Below the pieces are notes generated by a model, which was not told the DNA's origin, searched no databases, and worked only from the letters and a program-made list of their open reading frames with translations. Shown one piece after another: positions 14,170 through 17,268 of a stretch of 17,268 nucleotides of DNA. The DNA is from DASTPP01 sp035762175 (lineage in GTDB: Bacteria > Myxococcota_A > Polyangia > Polyangiales > Polyangiaceae), in contig DASTPP010000350.1 in NCBI GenBank assembly GCA_035762175.1, positions 1 to 17,268 on the forward strand, given 5' to 3'. Every line of letters starts with the position of its first letter. The stretch's first letter is position 1. Both the position numbers and the translations under genes were made by a program.

Positions 14170-15666
14170 ATGCACGACGAATCCGCGCGCGGTGTGGCCA
14201 CGACGGGGCATGCGGTGGTGATCGCCGGGGGGGGGCCGACGGGGTTGATGTTGGCGGCCGAGCTCGCGCTGGCGCAGGTCGACGTCGCCATCGTCGAGCG
14301 GCGCGAAAGCCAAGACCTCGCCGGCTCGCGCGCGGGCGGTCTGCACGCCCGCACGATCGAGGTGCTCGATCAGCGCGGGGTCGCCGAGCGCTTTCTTTCG
14401 CAAGGGCGGGCGGCCCAGGTCGCGGGCTTCTCGCTGATCTCTCTCGATATCAGCGACTTTCCGACTCGGCACAACTACGGGCTCGGGCTCGGGCAGAGCC
14501 AGATCGAGCGCACCTTGGCCGACTGGGTCGGCGAGCTGGCGGTGCCGATCTATCGCGGGCGCGAGGTGACGGGGTTTGCGCAGGGCGAGGCCGGCGTCGA
14601 CGTCGAGCTGTCCGACGGTCGATCGCTGCGGGCGACGTACCTCGTCGGGTGCGACGGGGGCCGCAGCCTGGTCCGCAAGAAGGCCGGCATTGACTTCGCC
14701 GGCTGGGCCGCGTCGACCAGCTATTTGATTGCCGAGCTCGAGATGGCCGAAGCGCCGGCCTGGGGCATTCGCCGTGGCGAAAAGGGCGTCAACGGCATCG
14801 GCAAGCTCGAGGGCGAGAAGCGCGCGCGCGTCGTGTTGGTCGAGCCGCAGGTCGGCCAAGGCGACGCGCCGACCCTCGACGACGTCCGCGAGGCGCTCGT
14901 TGCCGTTTACGGGACGGATTACGGCGCTCGTAACGCGACCTGGATATCCAGGTTCTCCGACATGGCTCGGCAGGCGGCGTCCTACCGAGATCGGCGGGTG
15001 CTCTTGGCCGGCGACGCGGCGCACGTGCACGCCCCCGCCGGCGGCCAGGGGCTCAACCTCGGCGTCCAAGATGCCGTCAACCTGGGGTGGAAGCTCGCCC
15101 AGGTGGTCAAAGGGATATCGCCCGAGAGCCTGCTGGATACCTACCACTCGGAGCGCCACCCCGTCGGCGCCCGCGTGCTCCGCAACACCATGGCGGCGAC
15201 CGCGCTCGGCCGCGGGGACGACCGCACCGAGGCCTTGCGCGAGATGATGTCCGATCTGTTGCGAATGGACGGGCCCCGCCAGCGGTACGCCGCGTTCATG
15301 TCGGGCCTCGACGTTCACTACGACCTCGGCGAGGGGCACCCGCTGCTCGGCCGCCGCATGCCCGACCTCGATCTGGTCACCGAAGGCGGCCCGCGGCGCG
15401 TGTTCACCCTGTTGCACGACGCCCGGCCGGTCCTGCTCAACCTCGGCGAGCCCGGCGCCCTCGCCATCACCCCGTGGGCCGATCGGGTTCGGCTGGTCGA
15501 CGCCCGCTACGCCGGCGCCTGGGAGCTTCCGGTGCTCGGCGCGGTCTCTGCCCCCGCGGCGGTGTTGATTCGGCCCGACGGGTACGTCGCGTGGGTCGGC
15601 GACGGCACGGACCTCGGCCTTCGTGAGGCCCTGACCACCTGGTTCGGGGCGCCAACAATGCCGTAG
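14170..15666 (+). CDS. FAD-dependent aromatic hydroxylase (class A flavoprotein monooxygenase)
   Basis: A 498-residue enzyme of the PgaE/RdmE/PheA type, which uses NAD(P)H and O2 to hydroxylate aromatic or polyketide substrates. Motifs are complete: GGGPTG dinucleotide-binding loop (20-25) in VVIAGGGPTGLMLAAEL, ERR at the end of the second strand (43-45), the DG motif YLVGCDGGRSLVRKKAG (157-173), and the GD motif RVLLAGDAAHVHAPAGGQGL (276-295) followed by NLGVQDAVNLGWKLA. A thioredoxin-like C-terminal domain (~390-498) ends with VLIRPDGYVAWVGDG, as in antibiotic-pathway members. The ATG at 14170 follows GGGAGGA by 7 bases. The substrate is unknown. A SnoaL-like remnant directly downstream supports a link to aromatic compound or polyketide chemistry. 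Confidence 0.92.
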   Translation: MHDESARGVATTGHAVVIAGGGPTGLMLAAELALAQVDVAIVERRESQDLAGSRAGGLHARTIEVLDQRGVAERFLSQGRAAQVAGFSLISLDISDFPTRHNYGLGLGQSQIERTLADWVGELAVPIYRGREVTGFAQGEAGVDVELSDGRSLRATYLVGCDGGRSLVRKKAGIDFAGWAASTSYLIAELEMAEAPAWGIRRGEKGVNGIGKLEGEKRARVVLVEPQVGQGDAPTLDDVREALVAVYGTDYGARNATWISRFSDMARQAASYRDRRVLLAGDAAHVHAPAGGQGLNLGVQDAVNLGWKLAQVVKGISPESLLDTYHSERHPVGARVLRNTMAATALGRGDDRTEALREMMSDLLRMDGPRQRYAAFMSGLDVHYDLGEGHPLLGRRMPDLDLVTEGGPRRVFTLLHDARPVLLNLGEPGALAITPWADRVRLVDARYAGAWELPVLGAVSAPAAVLIRPDGYVAWVGDGTDLGLREALTTWFGAPTMP

Positions 15667-15705
15667 CTCGCGTCACCGCGCCGCTCGCGCCCCGCGTCGG
15701 TCGAT

Positions 15706-15843
15706 GGCGCCGTCGTGCCGCCGACGGGCCGCCGCATGGAGCAAGACTGGGTCGCCCTCGTGCGCTTCGAGGGCGATCGCATCGCCGAGTTTCACGAGTT
15801 TTACGACAACGACGAGTTGTTCGTCCAACTCGGCCTGGCGGGC
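15706..15843 (+). pseudogene. C-terminal remnant of a SnoaL-like polyketide cyclase/ester cyclase
   Basis: In the same frame as the monooxygenase, starting 39 bases after its stop, the sequence reads VVPPTGRRMEQDWVALVRFE, then GDRIAEFHEFYDNDELFVQL and GL. This is the typical second half of a SnoaL-like domain (PPTGRRVE…R.EDGRI.E…D…LM.QLGL). The N-terminal half (about 80-90 residues) is missing and no start lies upstream, so this is a truncated gene. After GLAGDGAP the frame becomes low-complexity. SnoaL-like proteins often partner aromatic hydroxylases, so a former two-gene unit is plausible. Confidence 0.65.
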
Positions 15844-16090
15844 GACGGAGCGCCGCGGCCATCGGCCCCGTCGCGCCCCCGCCGGGCCCGCTTCGCTCGC
15901 GCGGCTGGCCCGCGCGTGGCGCGCGGCGTCGGCCGGCACGAAGTAAAGAAAATTACCTTTAGCCACCCATCGCTCGACACTGAACGCCGCTTGCACTACC
16001 AACGGAATCTGCGAACCGACCTCAGCGTCGGGCTCCGTCAGGCAGCGGCGGATATCCCCCAATGTAGGGTAGGCCCCAGAGCGGGGCTTG
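15844..16090. other. Intergenic stretch with weak coding-like patch
   Basis: No supported gene. On the minus strand 15945-16090 reads GAYPTLGDIRRCLTEPDAEV, then GSQIPLVVQAAFSVERWVAK and GNFLYFVPADA. This looks more protein-like than its surroundings but has no start, stop or family I can name; it may be a remnant of a lost gene. Confidence 0.3.
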
Positions 16091-16448
16091 CTCGGGTGCG
16101 TTACCGCCTGAGCGCACGAGCCGACAGCGAAGCTCGCCGCGAGCCGAGCTTCGTGACGACAGCTGGGGCGCCCCCGAGCGAGAGCCGAGGAGGTGGCAGG
16201 GCCCACAGGCCGGGCTGGGGCCTGGAGAGCGCGAGAGCCGCCGAGAGATGTAGGCAAATGTGGCTACCAGGTGCCAGTGCAGATGGGTCTTGGGGGAGAA
16301 GAAGTTTCAGTGATCCTTGTCTCGCACTTAAGTCACAGATGTGTGAAACTACCTTCCCCGGTCTAGTTCCTGAGTGGGGCCGGCCGGGTCGCGGGCTCGT
16401 GTAGCCTTTTGTAGTCGGTGAGGTAAGAAGCCGAAGCGAGACGAGCAC
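16091..16448 (+). ncRNA. Candidate structured RNA or group II intron 5' remnant
   Basis: This segment is less GC-rich than its surroundings, non-coding in appearance and rich in helices. Seen stems are CTCGGGTGCG/CGCACGAG (16091-16100 with 16112-16119, 2-base bulge), CGAAGCTCG/CGAGCTTCG (16128-16136 with 16145-16153), CAGGCC/GGCCTG (16206-16211 with 16219-16224), a longer-range AGTTTCA/TGAAACT (16303-16309 with 16344-16350) and GCTCGT/ACGAGC (16395-16400 with 16441-16446). A GTGCG at 16096 matches the 5' consensus of group II introns, but no domain V or reverse transcriptase is present. Intrinsic-terminator-like hairpins follow at 16559 and 16617. Strand is assigned from those terminators. 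The identity is unproven. Confidence 0.3.
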
Positions 16449-16558
16449 TGTTTTTACGCAACACCTCCGGGGCGGTGGTTCGGTGCTCCCGAGCCCCTCG
16501 GGGTCGGTCCGCCTTGGGTGCGCCCCGCGGCGGCGTGCGGCCGAGCTTTGTCCGGCCG

Positions 16559-16587
16559 GCGCCCGCCGCGGGCGCGCTTAATTTTTA
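16559..16587 (+). terminator. Hairpin with AT-rich tail
   Basis: A 7-bp perfect stem GCGCCCG/CGGGCGC (16559-16565 and 16569-16575), loop CCG, is followed by GCTTAATTTTTA. It is a weak intrinsic terminator for + strand transcription, 42 bases before a stronger one. Confidence 0.45.
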
Positions 16588-16616
16588 ATGCAAGCGGCCC
16601 TAAGAGCATTCGGTGG

Positions 16617-16644
16617 GGCGCCCCCGGGGCGCCATCTTTTTTTT
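16617..16644 (+). terminator. Strong intrinsic terminator
   Basis: A 7-bp GC stem GGCGCCC/GGGCGCC (16617-16623 and 16627-16633) with loop CCG is followed after ATC by eight T residues (16637-16644). This is a clear Rho-independent terminator on the + strand. The nearest intact upstream gene on that strand ends at 15666, nearly 1 kb away, so it probably ends some transcript from the intervening region. Confidence 0.75.
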
Positions 16645-16701
16645 CTTCGTAAAACCAAAATTGATTGACGAGGGGCTGGCAGATCGATAAGCATTGGCAG
16701 C

Positions 16702-17268
16702 ATGGTAAAACGGTCAACCTTTTTCATCGTTTCCATTCTGGTGGCCTCGGGCTGTGGCGCTGATGCTGGTGGCCCCGGGTCGGCCGACGCGCCCTCGGCC
16801 GACGCGCTCTCGGCCGGCGCGCCCGCCGGGTCTCGCGTGCTCAGCGACGACGACGACGACGACGACATCGAAGAGGGCTTCGAGAACTTCGTCAAGCCGA
16901 TCCCCAACGGCAACGGGCGCGCGTGCGCGACCTGTCATATCCCGTTCAAAAGTTTCACCATTACGCCGGCCGAGGTCGAGCGGCAGTTCCAGCTGAACCC
17001 GAACGGCCCCCTCTTCCGGTCGATCGACGCCGACGACTTCGCCAGCAACTTCACCACCGTCCGCACCAAGGCCCTCTTCCGCGTCACCATCCCGCTGCCC
17101 GCGAACGTCAAGCTCGTTGACGACCCCGCGGCCACCGAGGTCAAGCTCTTCCGCGCCGTCCCCTCGATCTTCAACGTCAAGCTGACGGCGCCCTACACGT
17201 CCGACGGCCGCGCGCCGACGCTCTTCGAGCAGGCCAAGGGCGCCGCCCTCGAGCACAGCCGCCCGGCC
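16702..17268 (+). CDS. Cytochrome-c peroxidase/MauG-like lipoprotein, 5' part
   Basis: The gene is open to the window edge (189 codons seen). It begins with a signal peptide ending in VASGC (C18), so a lipoprotein. Three SADAP-like pentapeptide repeats and a run of seven Asp (49-55) form a linker. A c-type heme site CATCH (C75, C78, H79) follows, then the pattern RAVPSIFNVK…APYTSDGRAPTLFEQAKGAA (151-182), typical of di-heme peroxidases of the CcpA/MauG group, where R-x-PS-N and DGR-A-L-EQA lie between the two hemes. The second heme motif should lie beyond the edge. ATG at 16702 is the only start that gives the signal peptide; the ribosome-binding site is weak. It probably acts in periplasmic electron transfer or peroxide reduction. 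Confidence 0.85.
   Translation, partial: MVKRSTFFIVSILVASGCGADAGGPGSADAPSADALSAGAPAGSRVLSDDDDDDDIEEGFENFVKPIPNGNGRACATCHIPFKSFTITPAEVERQFQLNPNGPLFRSIDADDFASNFTTVRTKALFRVTIPLPANVKLVDDPAATEVKLFRAVPSIFNVKLTAPYTSDGRAPTLFEQAKGAALEHSRPA
16780..16824 (+). repeat. Three tandem 15-bp units in the cytochrome gene
   Basis: TCGGCCGACGCGCCC at 16780, TCGGCCGACGCGCTC at 16795 and TCGGCCGGCGCGCCC at 16810 encode SADAP, SADAL and SAGAP. The unit keeps frame, so copy-number change would alter only linker length. Confidence 0.8.

Noticed and set aside
13672..15417. 581-residue minus-strand frame over the STAS-like and monooxygenase genes
   Set aside because: It is antisense to a monooxygenase with all its motifs and a good ribosome-binding site.
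16091..16448. Retron or diversity-generating retroelement RNA
   Set aside because: No reverse transcriptase gene is next to it in the window, and no msr/msd or template-repeat arrangement was visible.
1..17268. CRISPR arrays, tRNA or rRNA genes
   Set aside because: I saw no regularly spaced repeat-spacer pattern, no tRNA-like cloverleaf and no rRNA sequence by eye.

Overview
The window is very GC-rich DNA, most likely from a myxobacterium (Myxococcota). The evidence is a DUF2378/TIGR02265-type gene (a family I know as essentially myxobacterial), a sterol-reductase fragment (sterol synthesis is rare in bacteria but known in several myxobacteria), large secreted lipoproteins with PKD and Cys-rich repeats, and codon bias strong enough to leave thousand-residue shadow ORFs. 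The placement is inference, because no rRNA or tRNA is present.

Layout. 1-143: the 3' part of an unrecognised + strand gene. 144-2841: an IS66-family insertion sequence (tnpA-tnpB-tnpC, all minus strand) with matching terminal inverted repeats but no 8-bp target duplication. 2842-3420: an ERG4/ERG24-type sterol reductase (minus) cut off by the other IS end. 3597-3804: two back-to-back inverted-repeat elements joined at a shared CTAG, probably IS630-type MITEs. 3899-4621: DUF2378 protein (minus). 5041-7140: large Cys-rich lipoprotein (+). 7345-7722: YbjQ-like protein (minus). 7829-8785: TonB-like Pro-rich periplasmic protein (+). 8877-12476: lipoprotein subtilase with nidogen-like and five PKD domains (minus). 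12477-13387: mostly empty, with short 22-bp-spaced direct repeats and a possible formylglycine-generating-enzyme remnant. 13388-13882: SpoIIAA/STAS-like small protein (+). 14170-15666: aromatic-hydroxylase-type FAD monooxygenase (+), followed in the same frame by the C-terminal half of a SnoaL-like cyclase. 16091-16644: a less GC-rich, hairpin-rich stretch ending in a clear intrinsic terminator, a candidate structured RNA or group II intron remnant. 16702-end: start of a cytochrome-c-peroxidase-like lipoprotein that runs off the window.

The genes do not form one pathway. This looks like an accessory region with broken genes (sterol reductase, left fragment, SnoaL, possible FGE) and mobile DNA among isolated single-gene units, several of which encode cell-envelope or secreted proteins. 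The two tnpC ends, the sterol-reductase truncation and the CTAG-linked elements point to active rearrangement at the left end. The most promising non-protein signal is the 16.1-16.65 kb RNA-like segment.
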